Shown: positions 10,563 through 20,892 of the stretch, piece by piece
How positions within the stretch are numbered: position 1 is the first letter of the stretch
Layout: each line of letters opens with the position of its first letter
NCBI GenBank assembly: GCA_037179515.1
Contig: JAXCGZ010001904.1
Span: forward strand, 186,001-250,000
Reading direction: 5' to 3'
Origin: Halocaridina rubra
Taxonomy: Eukaryota > Arthropoda > Malacostraca > Decapoda > Atyidae
DNA: 64,000 nt
Notes under the pieces: generated by a model
The model's database searches: none
Told to the model about the DNA's origin: nothing
What the model saw: only the letters and a program-made list of their open reading frames with translations
Translations under genes and position numbers: made by a program

Positions 10563-12356
10563 TGTGGGAATGGAGAATTGTTAAGTTTCTATTTTACTAA
10601 GGGGACTCAAAGTACTGAACTCGGTTAAGAGCTCACAAACAGACAGGACAGATATTTGTACTTGAACACCCCACCCGTATACCACTACTCGGTTAAATGA
10701 AACTCAGAATTCAACTTTCTTTTATTTTTGGAAATGCAATGACATTATTAAAAGATTTGAATTAATTTTTTAAATTAAAATTTTATGGAATGCTGCCTCA
10801 AATCCCGGAGGCGATTAGCACGATTTCATTTCCCGGCACCACAGATGGATGCCAAGACTTCGGCCTCAACTCGACGATTACCTCTATCACACAGGCAGAG
10901 TAGAATAGAAGACACTGCAGTTGCAGAAACAGAAACGACACACCAGTAATAATGGGAAACTGAAAGCACGAGCACACATATAATGTTTCCAATATTATTC
11001 TTCTGGATGAAAATATAATGGTTAGTCACAGCTAACCAGAAATATTTATGCTACCGTAAGAGCATACAAAACCATTAATTCTTTGCCGGTATTAAAGGAA
11101 AACAATTTATTCACAATACATGAAGAATAAGCAAGACAAATACAGTACTGTATGTATTCCTTGAATTGTGGGCAGCCGCAAAAGTTGCAATGCTTATTAA
11201 TGATTTGCAATTTATATGGTAAAACACTACACTTACGATAAAGGAAGAATCTACGAGATAAATGCAGTATTCATTCACTTATAGTTATCAAAAACTGTTT
11301 GCAGTGAAAAAGGGGCAAAACCACCATTTGAAGTATTTGCAACTTATAACTCAAAACACTTTATCCCCAATATATGAAGAAGCAGCAAGATAAATGCAGT
11401 ATGCAGTTAGGTAATCTACAAAAGTTCGTTTGTATGGGAGTGGAATCTGAGAAAATTTTCGTAGAGTTTGACCAGTAACAAATGTAACTAATTCTCGAAA
11501 TCCTAATTTGCTTGACCAACGAGCTTTACCATACACTATACACCTTGTTTGTGCCAGATGAATTCCTGTGAAGATACCACGTAAATAATGTGTGAAATAA
11601 GCTGGACTGCTGAGGCGAGATGTTGCCTCCAGGATGTTTGGCCGCCAAATGAGGACGCTTCAATGTCTCTCCTGGTTATATCATCTGTAGGATATATTTC
11701 CAGAGCAGTAACTGGCTCCTATATCATTTAAGGACTACTTTAGTGGTGGTCCCTGGCAGGCAATTATGGCAGAGATGTAAGGGAGAGACAGTATTTTTGG
11801 TGCAACAAGTGGAAGCAAACAAAATAAAACGAGAATAAATATGGAAAATTAGGTGTCTGGTAAACAATCTCTAGAACGTTCTTTGCGTTGTAGGAAACGG
11901 AACTTAACTATTCAAATAATATAGAAGCTACTGAAATGTATCTAGACAGGCTATTGACATAACAGCAAGGTCAAATTTATAATAAAATTATCAGCAAGAA
12001 CATTTTTTATAATATAACAAATTTATTAGCAAGAGCTATTTTATCATAAGAAAGTTTTAAAGAAAATGTACCGAATAGGCTCACTGAAGAAAGGGAACGG
12101 TCGGAAAACAGAAATAGGGGGCAGCCTTTTCGTTGGGATCATGCTTGAGGCAGCCTTTATATTGGGATAATGCTTTCTACACGTACAGGAATATCAAATA
12201 AAATATATTTAGAATTAGCTATAAGCTAAAATATAAATTGCAAATAATCACAATCTGCAAAAGGCAAGGAGTGGGAATTATTTTACTTATAAAAAATGTT
12301 AACTAATAAGGCATCTTAACAGCCTCTGGTGACTTTGAGCGAAACACTCTGTCACA
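10563..12356 (-). repeat. Gmr1-like 5' LTR, inverted
   Basis: On the minus strand it runs TGTGACAGAG (12356 inward) to about CCCACA at 10563, near 1.8 kb, with TG and CA ends. Its outer 950 bases form an inverted repeat with 7131-8087. The inner portion is shared with bases 285-795. Internal stretches repeat loosely, for example GATAAATGCAGTAT at 11261 and 11389, which suggests subrepeats. Confidence 0.7.
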
Positions 12357-15275
12357 GGACAACATCAAGGTAGTAGGGTCAGCCAAGGTTAAGGCTCAGT
12401 ATGATCAGCAAACAGCACAGGATCTGCCCCTTACCATTGTGAAAGACTAAGGTCAGACATTAATGGGTTTAGATTGATTGAAACATTTTCAGTTAAAATG
12501 GTCTGAAATTTTGAAGGTTCTGAAGGTAGAACATAATACTGTTACCCTTATGAGTGATGTGTTTTCGGAATTTAAGGAGATTTTTACTGAAGGACATGGC
12601 ACAGTAAAATACACAGAGGCAACCTTATTTCTGAAATCTGATGCAACACTCAAGTTTTTTGCTCATAAACCTATTTCATTTGCTTTAAAGGCCTTAGTTG
12701 AACAGGAAATTAAAAGGTTAGAAACAGAATGCACATGGGAGAGAGTAATGTATTCAGACTGGGGAACCCCTTCAGTTCCAGTAGCCAAACAAGCTGAAGG
12801 TGTCTGGTTGTGTAGAGATTATAAGGTAATGCTAAACCCATAGTTACAAATAACCCAATGCCCTCTACCTAGCCTACAAACATGTTTGCAGCCCTACGAG
12901 AATGTAAGGTTTTTTCAAAACTTGACCTAAAACATGCCTTTTAGCAGTTAGTCATGGATGACAAATCACAAGAATACTGTACAATAAATACTCATTTAGG
13001 ATTATTTCATCCCAAAAGACTACCATATGGAGTAGCCAGCAGTCCCACAATACGGCAGCAAGCCGTGGATGAGATATTCAAGGGATTGCCCAAAGTATTT
13101 TGTTTCGTTGATAACATATTAGTAGCAGGAAAGGATGAGAGAGAGCATCACGAAAGACTAGTAGCAGTGTTGAAACGAATCCAAGAAACTGGAATGAAAT
13201 TAAAAAAGAGCAAATGTCATTTTAAAGTTTCAGAAACTGAATATTTAGGGTTCAAAATAAATGACCAGGGTACTCACAAGATTGATGACAAAGTCAGGGC
13301 AGTACAGTCAGCAAAAGTGCCTGAAAATGTCAAGGTGCTACGGTCATTTTTAGGACTTGTGACATTTTATGGAGAGTTCATAAAAGACTTAGCTTCCTTA
13401 GCAGAACCACTATTTCGACTATTAAACAAAGACGTAGCATAGCACTGGTCAGTGGACTGTGAGCAGTCATTTTAGAAGATAAAAGCTGAAATAACTTTGC
13501 CAAAGTTCTGGACGCATTTCAGAATAGACTTGCCTGTAAAACTAGTGTGTGACGCCTTACAGGTAGGCTTAGGTGCAATTTAAGCTCATGTGATGCCCGA
13601 TGGCATAGAAAAACTAATTGCTTATGCATCTAGATTGATGAATAAGGCAGAGAATAAATATTCACAAATTGAAAAGGAGGGCCTTGCACTAGTGTGTGCT
13701 GTAAAGAAATTCCACATATACCTATACGGTAGGAAGGAATTCACGTTATTCACTGACCACAAACCATTATTAGCCATTTTAGGTCCCAAAGCAGGTTTAC
13801 CTACTCTAGTCACTGCACGACTACAAAGGTGGGCTATCATTTTGGCAGCTTATAATTATGCATTAGAGTACAAGTCTACTACCAAGATAGGAAATGCAGA
13901 TGCACTATCTCGCTTACCCGTAGACGAACCTCCTGCAGATCATGATGTCAGTATTTTGTTGTTAGACAGCTACAACTTACCTATCACAGCTGAACATATA
14001 GCTAAAAGCACAAATCAGGATCCAGTATTGTCCAAGATACTGCCGTATTTACTTACTGGTTGAGGTTCAACAATGACTCAGGAAGAATGTAAACCATATA
14101 TGGCAGTATGGTCTGAACTTAGTGCAGAACAGGATTGTATATTATGTGGGGACAGAGTTGTTGTTCCTAAGCAGCTTAGGGAACAACTTCTCACTGATCT
14201 GCATGAGGATCACCAGGGCATTGTAAGATCTAAAGCACTTGCTAGAAGTTACATGTGGTGGCCGGGAATAGACAACGACATTGAAATGTCTGTCGGAAAT
14301 GTATGACTTGTTCCATCAATCAAAATAAGCCCAAACCAGCATGCTTGCACCCCCGGGAATACCCTAGACATGCTTGGCAATGGCTAAATATTGATTTTTC
14401 TGGCTCATTTCTTGAATATTCTTACTTAATTGTTGTCGATGCTTACAGTAAATGGCCAGAGATTTTTCCAATGCAGTCATCTACCTCACTTTGCACTATC
14501 AAAGCACTAATGATGCTTTTTGCAGTCCATGGTCTGCTATAGCGCATAGTATCTGATAATAGTCCTCAGCTTTCTTCTCAGGAATTCAAAGATATTTTGG
14601 ATGTAAATGGCATTCTACACGCCTTTTCTGCACCGTTTCATCCTGCCACAAATGGGGAGGCTGAAAGATTTGTCCAGACATTTAAGCATATTATGAAATG
14701 TCGGCAATCCTCACATGCTACTGTTCCTACTAGCATAAGTAAATTTCTCTTAAGTTATCGAACTACTCCGCTTGCACCTATGGGTATGGCACCATCAGTT
14801 TTGTTGATGGGGAGGAGGATTAGGACTAACTTAGATCTGATGTTTTCTGATTTTCTTAGTGATCAGCAGAACAAAGGCTGGACACAATTACAACACCAAA
14901 AGGAGATATGACACATTCAACCTTCATCTCCAGTACTTGTACGATCATACACAACACCAGACATGTGGATACCTGGGGAAATTACACAAAAGGTTGGGAA
15001 TATGCATTATGATGTTCGAGTAAATGGGAATATAATGAAGAGCCACACTGATCAGCTAAAACCCTCTTGTTCTGCCAATAGGCACTTCCTCTCAGCAGAT
15101 CAGTCTGAGACTGAAGAGACTCTTCATCCCAGATTTGTAGTGGAACCAACCATGAACACAGAGGTTTCATTCTCAGCAGATGCGTTAAAAGTGCCTTTAC
15201 CCAAGAGTCCAGTTGCACGTAGGGTACTTCCTGATAGGGCAATCAGGGGAATAGCTCCTAAGAAATTAGATTTGT
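12357..15275 (+). pseudogene. pol: gypsy-1 pol: RT, RNase H and integrase, decayed
   Basis: Coding resumes after the insert with NIKVVGSAKV and runs through RT, RNase H and integrase with at least eight stops or shifts. RT shows FSKLDLKHAF and KRLPYGVASSPT, but the active site reads FVDNIL, so the second catalytic Asp is Asn. RNase H reads CDALQVGLGAI where Asp-Ala-Ser is usual, then FTDHKPLLAILG and NADALSRLP. Integrase shows HEDHQGIVRSKALARSY, IDFSG, VSDNSPQ and NGEAERFVQTFKHIM. The C-terminal DVRVNGNIMKSHTDQLKP follows. The order is ordinary Ty3/gypsy, most like Mag/K02A2.6-type elements. It is dead by both frame and active-site loss. Confidence 0.88.
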
Positions 15276-15358
15276 AACCATGCATGATATTATGATAATA
15301 CAGATATTAAGACAAGATATATTTTGCATATACCCATATATGTACTCAAAACTCTTTT

Positions 15359-15375
15359 AAGGGGGAAGGAAGTAT
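15359..15375 (+). other. gypsy-1 polypurine tract
   Basis: AAGGGGGAAGGAAGTAT lies directly before the 3' LTR start TGTGTC, where plus-strand priming is expected. Confidence 0.65.
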
Positions 15376-15778
15376 TGTGTCTAAGATAATCCTTTAATTA
15401 GTGTTAAGTTTTCTATTGCATACTCAGGAAGTGTTTCTATTATTTTTGTTTGATAACCATAAACAGTTTGTATCGACCCTTTATATAAGGGTTTCGATCC
15501 TTTTATTAAATGTTTCAGTATTATCCGGTATTATTGATTTTTCTCATCTCATTTATGTATTTTATTTAGTTTTAGAATTTATTCTCATCTACAGATGGCG
15601 TAAAGAAATAACAGCAGTTACAGTATAGTTGTGTATATATTTCCATCCCACATCATCTCTATAACATTCATGGCGAGAATGGAATATGTATTATAATGAC
15701 TACATATCATACACAATTATAGAGTTTCATGGAGCTTTACAACCATCTACTTATTTTGAACAGGTAAAAAACATAACA
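15376..15778 (+). repeat. gypsy-1 3' LTR, complete
   Basis: This 403-bp LTR runs from TGTGTCTAAG to ACATAACA. Its last 123 bases match 2269-2391. A TATATAAGGG box near 15481-15490 may be the core promoter. The following bases GCGCC belong to LINE-A; no matching target duplication survives on the truncated left side. Confidence 0.82.
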
Positions 15779-15861
15779 GCGCCCCCAGCAATTAGGGCAA
15801 CTGGTTGAGGTCTCCTCCATGGCTTTGTATTTGGCATGGCATTGATCAGTGACATGCCCAC
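15779..15861 (-). pseudogene. LINE-A ORF1 zinc-knuckle segment between two gypsy insertions
   Basis: These 83 bases read on the minus strand as GHVTDQCHAKYKAMEETSTSCPNCWG. This continues the first zinc knuckles at 20893-20960 and shows the CX2C of another. It is LINE-A sequence trapped between gypsy-2 (right) and gypsy-1 (left). Confidence 0.75.
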
Positions 15862-16029
15862 TGTTCCATACTCCAAAACAGGAATTCATTTAAAATCGTG
15901 AGAAAAAGTGGAGGTTTTATTACTCAAACTTAGATGTCCGACATGGCGTATTGTACTCCAGTGAAAACAACAAAACAATAGCGCAATGCAAAGCGCACGA
16001 ATTAATCAGCTCAAAAGTTATACATAACA
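15862..16029 (-). repeat. gypsy-2 3' LTR
   Basis: This is 168 bp with TGTT…AACA ends. It differs from the other LTR at 2 positions, both within the stretch GGCGTATTGTACTCC (GGCGTGTTCTACTCC in the other copy). Confidence 0.95.
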
Positions 16030-16043
16030 TTCCTCCCTCCAAG
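16030..16043 (-). other. gypsy-2 polypurine tract
   Basis: The minus strand reads CTTGGAGGGAGGAA immediately before the 3' LTR, the position for plus-strand priming. Confidence 0.75.
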
Positions 16044-16140
16044 AAAAGACATACAAAACTTATCAAAAATGGATCAGAAAAATATCAACATACAACAATC
16101 ATTATACAGAAATATTAATATATTATGGCAACAAAAGACA

Positions 16141-17757
16141 TTACAAATTTAATTTTTCTGGTGGCTTAATAATTCTCTTTGATCTCCGTAATACTGGAGA
16201 TGGTGATACAATCTGTTTATCATTCACACCACACCTTTCAGTTTCTGAGACTGTGTCTTCAGACTCAATACAATTACTATCAGGTTGAACTGAAACATCA
16301 CACTTTTGTGAAGATACTTCAACATCATTAGTGGAACTAGAGGCATTGGAATAATTACTTACATTCGAAGAACCTAAAGGCATTGGAGACTCTCTAGGTG
16401 TCTTAATACAAGTACCAGTAAATCTAGGCATAAGCTGATCATGATGCCTCTTCCATGATATATTACCAAAATCATGAACTTGCACCAAATAATTTCTAAC
16501 ACCAAGCACTTCAATAATTTTACCTTCAATCCAAGACTCTCCCTTCCCAAAATTTTTAGCAAAAACTGCATCACCAACATTGTACATATTTGTCCCTTCA
16601 GAGAAAACTTTCTTTGACAATTTTTCCAGGTCTCTGTCTTTGTTAGGGGAACATTTTACAGATACTAAAGTTGTTTTAAAACATCTTCCAAATAGTAACT
16701 CTGCTGGTGATTTACCTATACCACTATGCATACTCTTTCTATAATTGTACAAAAATCTACAGATTCTAGTATTCAATGATCCACTGTTGAATTTACTTAA
16801 GCCCTCTTTTATAGTTCGAACTGCTCTTTCCGCCAACCCATTAGATGATGGATTGTATGGGGCAGGAGTTAAATGTTGAATACCATTTTTCTTATAAAAA
16901 ACTTTAATTTCCTCGGACACAAAATATGGAGCATTATCCGAGACAACAATGTCTGGAATACCAAAATTAGAAAATGTTTTTCTAAGCAATTCAATGGTAA
17001 CACTTAAAGTCATTGAACTAGTAACTTGAACATCTAGAAACTTAGAATATGCATCTACAATTACAAGAAAATATTTGTTATTTATGGGTCCAGCATAGTC
17101 AATGTGAAGTCTTGACCATGCCTTATCAGGGGTAGACCATGACAACACAGGAGCTTGGTTTGGTTGAAAATTTTTAAAACAAACTGGACAATTCTTTGTA
17201 ATTTCAGAAATATCTTGGTCAATTTTAGGCCACCAAACCCAATTCCTAGCTTCTGCTTTGATCACATTTATCTCATTATGACCACTATGTAAGTGCTCAA
17301 GTATTTTACATCTTAAGCTGGTAGGTATTACAATTCTGTTTCTGTACAAAATTACATTGTCATATAAACTAAGATCAGATTTAACAGAACCATATTCATG
17401 TAATCTCAAATCATTTGTAGACCAACCAAATCTTATATTATGCATGAGTTGACCCAAAACCTCATCTTTCTGAGTACAATTTCTGATTTTTGAAAAAGAA
17501 ATATCTTCAAAATCTAAAGCTTCAACTAACTTAATGTATTCATTTGGAGTCATGGATTTATGATCATCATCACTAGGCAGCCTGCTAAGGGCATCAGCCA
17601 CAACATTTTCTTTACCCACTTTGTAAGTAAGCTCAAAATCATATTGAGAGAGAAACAGTGCCCAACGCTGAACACGAGCATTGGCATTAGTAGGAATATG
17701 ACGCCCTTTGCCAAATAAACCTAAAAGTGGTTTATGGTCGGTCCTTGCTTCAAATTG
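16141..17757 (-). CDS. pol: gypsy-2 pol C-terminal part: RNase H end and integrase
   Basis: The 492-codon ORF (16141-17619) starts inside RNase H at VGKENVVADALSRLP; upstream codons to 17757 are in the same frame. The integrase zinc finger reads HLHSGHNEINVIKAEAR…NCPVC. The catalytic core shows LHIDYAGPI (Asp), VVSDNAPYF (Asp) and SNGLAERAVRTIKEG (Glu). A C-terminal domain with GKIIEVLGVRNYLVQV and a Ser/Asn-rich tail ending in RRSKRIIKPPEKLNL completes it. The tail ends about 110 bases before the 3' LTR. All visible catalytic residues are intact. It is separated from the rest of pol only by the stop at 17756-17758. Confidence 0.93.
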   Translation of the reverse strand, partial: QFEARTDHKPLLGLFGKGRHIPTNANARVQRWALFLSQYDFELTYKVGKENVVADALSRLPSDDDHKSMTPNEYIKLVEALDFEDISFSKIRNCTQKDEVLGQLMHNIRFGWSTNDLRLHEYGSVKSDLSLYDNVILYRNRIVIPTSLRCKILEHLHSGHNEINVIKAEARNWVWWPKIDQDISEITKNCPVCFKNFQPNQAPVLSWSTPDKAWSRLHIDYAGPINNKYFLVIVDAYSKFLDVQVTSSMTLSVTIELLRKTFSNFGIPDIVVSDNAPYFVSEEIKVFYKKNGIQHLTPAPYNPSSNGLAERAVRTIKEGLSKFNSGSLNTRICRFLYNYRKSMHSGIGKSPAELLFGRCFKTTLVSVKCSPNKDRDLEKLSKKVFSEGTNMYNVGDAVFAKNFGKGESWIEGKIIEVLGVRNYLVQVHDFGNISWKRHHDQLMPRFTGTCIKTPRESPMPLGSSNVSNYSNASSSTNDVEVSSQKCDVSVQPDSNCIESEDTVSETERCGVNDKQIVSPSPVLRRSKRIIKPPEKLNL

Positions 17758-19809
17758 TCATCCAAGTAAAAAATATCTAAAGCGATTCAACCCAAAAACT
17801 AAGGCAAGCCCTTCTCGGTCAATTTGAGCATAGTTCTGTTCAGCTGATGTCAGTTTTTTACTAGCAAAATAAACTGGTAATTCTCTTCCATCAATTTTTT
17901 GCAACAATACACATCCTACACCAATAGGAGACGCATCCACTTCAACAACTAGTGGACTATTACCATCATAATTAGCCAAAAGGGGACCTTTTGATAAATC
18001 CGATTTTACAATTTCAAAAGCTTTGTTTTCAAGTTCAGACCATTTAAAAACTTTATTCTTTTTTAGCAATTCATACAAGGGGGCCAGCTTGGAAGAAAAA
18101 TTCTTAATGAATTTACAATAATATGTCAACATTCCAATAAAAGATTGCAACTCTGCAACAGAAGTAGGGGGTGGAGAATCTAGAATAGCTTTGACCTTCT
18201 TAGGGGAAGGTTTGATTCCTTCACCTGAGATACAAAATCCAAGATATTCTAAAGAAGAAACCTTAACAGCACATTTTTTCTTGTTAATCTGAACATTATG
18301 CTCTTGCAAAATTTTTAACACTTCAATAAACCTAAGAGCATGCTGCTCTTCAGATTCACCACTTACAATAATGTCATCCAAATAAGCATCAACTCCCTCT
18401 ACATCTTTCAACAGGTTAGCCATAAATCTCTGAAATATAGCTGGAGAAGAAGAAAGACCAAAAGGTAATCTTTTGTACTTAAACAAACCTTTATGTGTAT
18501 TTACTACTAAATACTTTTGGCTTTCTTCACTCACAGAAATCTGTAAATATGCATTTTTTAAATCAATAGTAGAAAAAATCTTTCCCTTACCAATAGATGC
18601 TAACAACTCATCTGTTTTAGGTAATGGATATTGGTCACATGATATACATTTATTCAATTCTTTAAAATCTCCACAGATACGTACAGACTCCTTATCCGAT
18701 TTCAACACAGTAACAATGGGGGCAGCCCACTCACTATGGTTAACAGGCTCAACTATATCATCTACAATCAGTTTATTTAAAGCATCTTCAACTAAAGGTT
18801 TATAGTGAATTGGAACTGATCTGTGTTTTCTGAATTTTGGAACTACATCACTCTTAACATGAATGTGAGCTGTAATATCTGAAATGGGTTTATTAGGATT
18901 AACTTCATAATCATTCAACAATTCTACCACAGAACCATTGACTTTAGAAATTTTAGAAGAATCATTAATACCAGACAAATAAATACCTATTTTTGGCATC
19001 AAATCTTTGCCACATAAGTTAGAATTATGATTCCCTACAACATAAAATGTCTGTTTCACTTGCAGAGAATTATAGTAAACATCCACTCCAACTTTACCCA
19101 AAACATTTATTTTGAGATCATCATAAGCATTTAACATTTTATTACAATCTACAATGGACAATCCCAAATTATGAACCCAATCTTTAGTCAAGGTACTCAC
19201 AGCAGCACCTGTATCCACCTCAAAAGGTACAAACTTACCATTAACCAAAATATTCACTTCATCTTTACCAATAGCATTGACATTTTTTACTGACAACAGT
19301 CTTTCTTCATCAGTATCACTGGAAACTGCTACATTGTCTACTGCTTTAACTTTAACCTTATGTTTTTTCTCAGAAGCCTTATTAAAACTTTCTTTTACTG
19401 GCTTTGGCTTCACATTACCGTTGACATCTTTTGAAGCCTTCCAAGAAACTTGTTTTAAATGTCCTTTCTTACCACATAAATTACATGTTAAATTCTTAAA
19501 GCGACATTTTGCACTATCATGAGGGTAACCACAGTGTTTACAAGAAACTGACTTACTCATGGGACCATTGGTTGGGGTTTTAACCTTTTGAACAACACCA
19601 GCCTTTTCAGAAACATAAGCTTGTTCAAAATTCAAAACTCTCTCAACTATTTGGATAGAAGACATAACCTTCAAATTTAAATTTTCAGCAACCAGATTTG
19701 AAAAATAAACCTCATTTTCAAGAGCCATAAACAACTGATCCCGCACACGAGAATCAAAGTTGCTACCAAAATCACAGTCTTTGGCTAGACACTTCAGGTC
19801 TGCATACAA
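17758..19809 (-). CDS. gag-pol: gypsy-2 Gag-Pol central part: nucleocapsid, protease, RT, RNase H start
   Basis: The 683-codon ORF begins within capsid (MYADLKCLAKDCDFG). It contains zinc knuckle CKHCGYPHDSAKC (CX2CX3HX4C) and a second one, CNLCGKKGHLKQVS, in which the last Cys is Ser. Protease shows VDTGAAVSTL. RT shows RICGDFKELNK, STIDLKNAYLQI (first Asp), KRLPFGLSSSPAIFQRFM and the active site YLDDIIVS, then FLGF-type and FIGMLTYYCKFIKNF motifs. RNase H begins with VEVDASPIGVGCVL and ends at RYFLLG followed by TGA where relatives have Arg. That suggests one CGA-to-TGA mutation. Confidence 0.93.
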   Translation of the reverse strand: MYADLKCLAKDCDFGSNFDSRVRDQLFMALENEVYFSNLVAENLNLKVMSSIQIVERVLNFEQAYVSEKAGVVQKVKTPTNGPMSKSVSCKHCGYPHDSAKCRFKNLTCNLCGKKGHLKQVSWKASKDVNGNVKPKPVKESFNKASEKKHKVKVKAVDNVAVSSDTDEERLLSVKNVNAIGKDEVNILVNGKFVPFEVDTGAAVSTLTKDWVHNLGLSIVDCNKMLNAYDDLKINVLGKVGVDVYYNSLQVKQTFYVVGNHNSNLCGKDLMPKIGIYLSGINDSSKISKVNGSVVELLNDYEVNPNKPISDITAHIHVKSDVVPKFRKHRSVPIHYKPLVEDALNKLIVDDIVEPVNHSEWAAPIVTVLKSDKESVRICGDFKELNKCISCDQYPLPKTDELLASIGKGKIFSTIDLKNAYLQISVSEESQKYLVVNTHKGLFKYKRLPFGLSSSPAIFQRFMANLLKDVEGVDAYLDDIIVSGESEEQHALRFIEVLKILQEHNVQINKKKCAVKVSSLEYLGFCISGEGIKPSPKKVKAILDSPPPTSVAELQSFIGMLTYYCKFIKNFSSKLAPLYELLKKNKVFKWSELENKAFEIVKSDLSKGPLLANYDGNSPLVVEVDASPIGVGCVLLQKIDGRELPVYFASKKLTSAEQNYAQIDREGLALVFGLNRFRYFLLG

Positions 19810-20149
19810 ATCTTTTAATGTCTCACCTCCTTTTTCCTCCTTTGTTGAAAAGCCAATAAACTTCTATGATAACTAGGCTTTACATCATAATGTGCCTTAA
19901 GTAATTTGCATAAATCCTCATACGACTTAGTATGTGGTAAATCTGGGGCACAAATGTTTCCTAAAATAGCATAAACTTCAGTACCAATAGAAACCAGAAG
20001 TAAATTTTTTTACTATTTGCCTCAGTTATTTCCAAATTTAAAAAATATACTTCCAACAAACTTAACCACAATTCAAAAGAAATCTTTGAAGGATTAAAAT
20101 GATCAGTGTTCACTCTGCGGTTAGCCCTATTTTCAATTTCTTGAGGCAT
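19810..20149 (-). pseudogene. gag: gypsy-2 Gag N-terminal part, frameshifted
   Basis: The start is MPQEIENRANRR (ATG at 20147-20149). The frame is lost in a run of seven A on the minus strand near 20005 and again in an A/G-rich run near 19840, after which it joins the 683-codon ORF. Both lesions are in homopolymers, so sequencing error is possible as well as real decay. Confidence 0.85.
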
Positions 20150-20699
20150 GATTATAGGCTAAGTTACTGGGTGAACTGGTAATAATCTCAAAATACACAA
20201 CATGCAATCATGGCACAGACAGAATAGGCTAAATATTATAGCACTGACAACATAAGCTAAACATCATAGAACTAGGCTAGGCCTATATGCAATTTGTTTT
20301 ACTCCACTACTCAAAGCACTGGGGTTAAGCACCATATGCTTACGGTAGGCTATGATCAATCAAGGCTACCGTCCACAAAACACTGGAAACAAGGTTACCG
20401 ATAAACACAATTGGCCTACCATAGGCTATCATCAATCTAGGGTACACCTTGGAAAATAATCAATATAGCTTTCCAATCTTGAAAAAAACGTCAGCATTAG
20501 GCTTAAACAGTTATAATACGGCATCTATGAAGGCTCCAATGCTAACTGCAAAACTTGATCAAAACAGCCTATGGAGGACGGCCACGGGAACGAAAATCTC
20601 GGAAGTCAGAAGCTTACCCAATTTACCGGCTACCTCAAAACTGCAAAAACTTCACTTAAATACTGCAAACCAGAAGTTCCTTTTGCTACTGCATTGGTC

Positions 20700-20717
20700 C
20701 TTTGTACCTCGTCGCCA
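20700..20717 (-). other. gypsy-2 primer-binding site
   Basis: The minus strand reads TGGCGACGAGGTACAAAG, two bases after the 5' LTR. It shares TGGCGACGAG with gypsy-1, which implies the same primer tRNA type. Confidence 0.8.
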
Positions 20718-20719
20718 TT

Positions 20720-20887
20720 TGTTCCATACTCCAAAACAGGAATTCATTTAAAATCGTGAGAAAAAGTGGAGGTTTTATTACTCAAACTTAGATGTCCGAC
20801 ATGGCGTGTTCTACTCCAGTGAAAACAACAAAACAATAGCGCAATGCAAAGCGCACGAATTAATCAGCTCAAAAGTTATACATAACA
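20720..20887 (-). repeat. gypsy-2 5' LTR
   Basis: This 168-bp LTR is nearly identical to 15862-16029. The region between it and the Gag start (20150-20699) is an untranslated leader with no coding signal; two plus-strand ORFs there are fortuitous. Confidence 0.95.
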
Positions 20888-20892
20888 CCCAC

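Larger units (their letters stand above)
3435..12356. mobile_element. Gmr1-like LTR retrotransposon with inverted gag/5' half
   Basis: This 8.9-kb insert splits gypsy-1. Its left part (3435-8393, plus strand) holds integrase, RT, RNase H and an LTR beginning TGTGACAGAG at 7131. Its right part (8394-12356, read on the minus strand) holds the same LTR from 12356 inward, a primer-binding site at 10538-10555, a leader and gag. A normal element would read LTR-gag-pol-LTR on one strand. Here the two halves are joined tail to tail near 8393, and the free ends are a cut inside pol (3435) and the outer tip of the 5' LTR (12356). The integrase-before-RT order is known for Gmr1-like Ty3/gypsy elements. 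Confidence 0.72.
15862..20887 (-). mobile_element. gypsy-2, nearly intact Mag-like Ty3/gypsy retrotransposon
   Basis: The 5026-bp element has two 168-bp LTRs (15862-16029 and 20720-20887) differing at 2 positions, and a perfect 5-bp CCCAC target duplication (15857-15861 and 20888-20892). It has a primer-binding site at 20700-20717 and a polypurine tract at 16030-16043. A single Gag-Pol frame on the minus strand is disturbed by about two frameshifts in Gag and one stop in RNase H. The low LTR divergence means a young insertion. No envelope-like ORF is present. Confidence 0.95.

Noticed and set aside
15862..20887. Envelope gene that would make gypsy-2 an errantivirus
   Set aside because: Only about 110 bases separate the end of pol from the 3' LTR, so there is no room for one.
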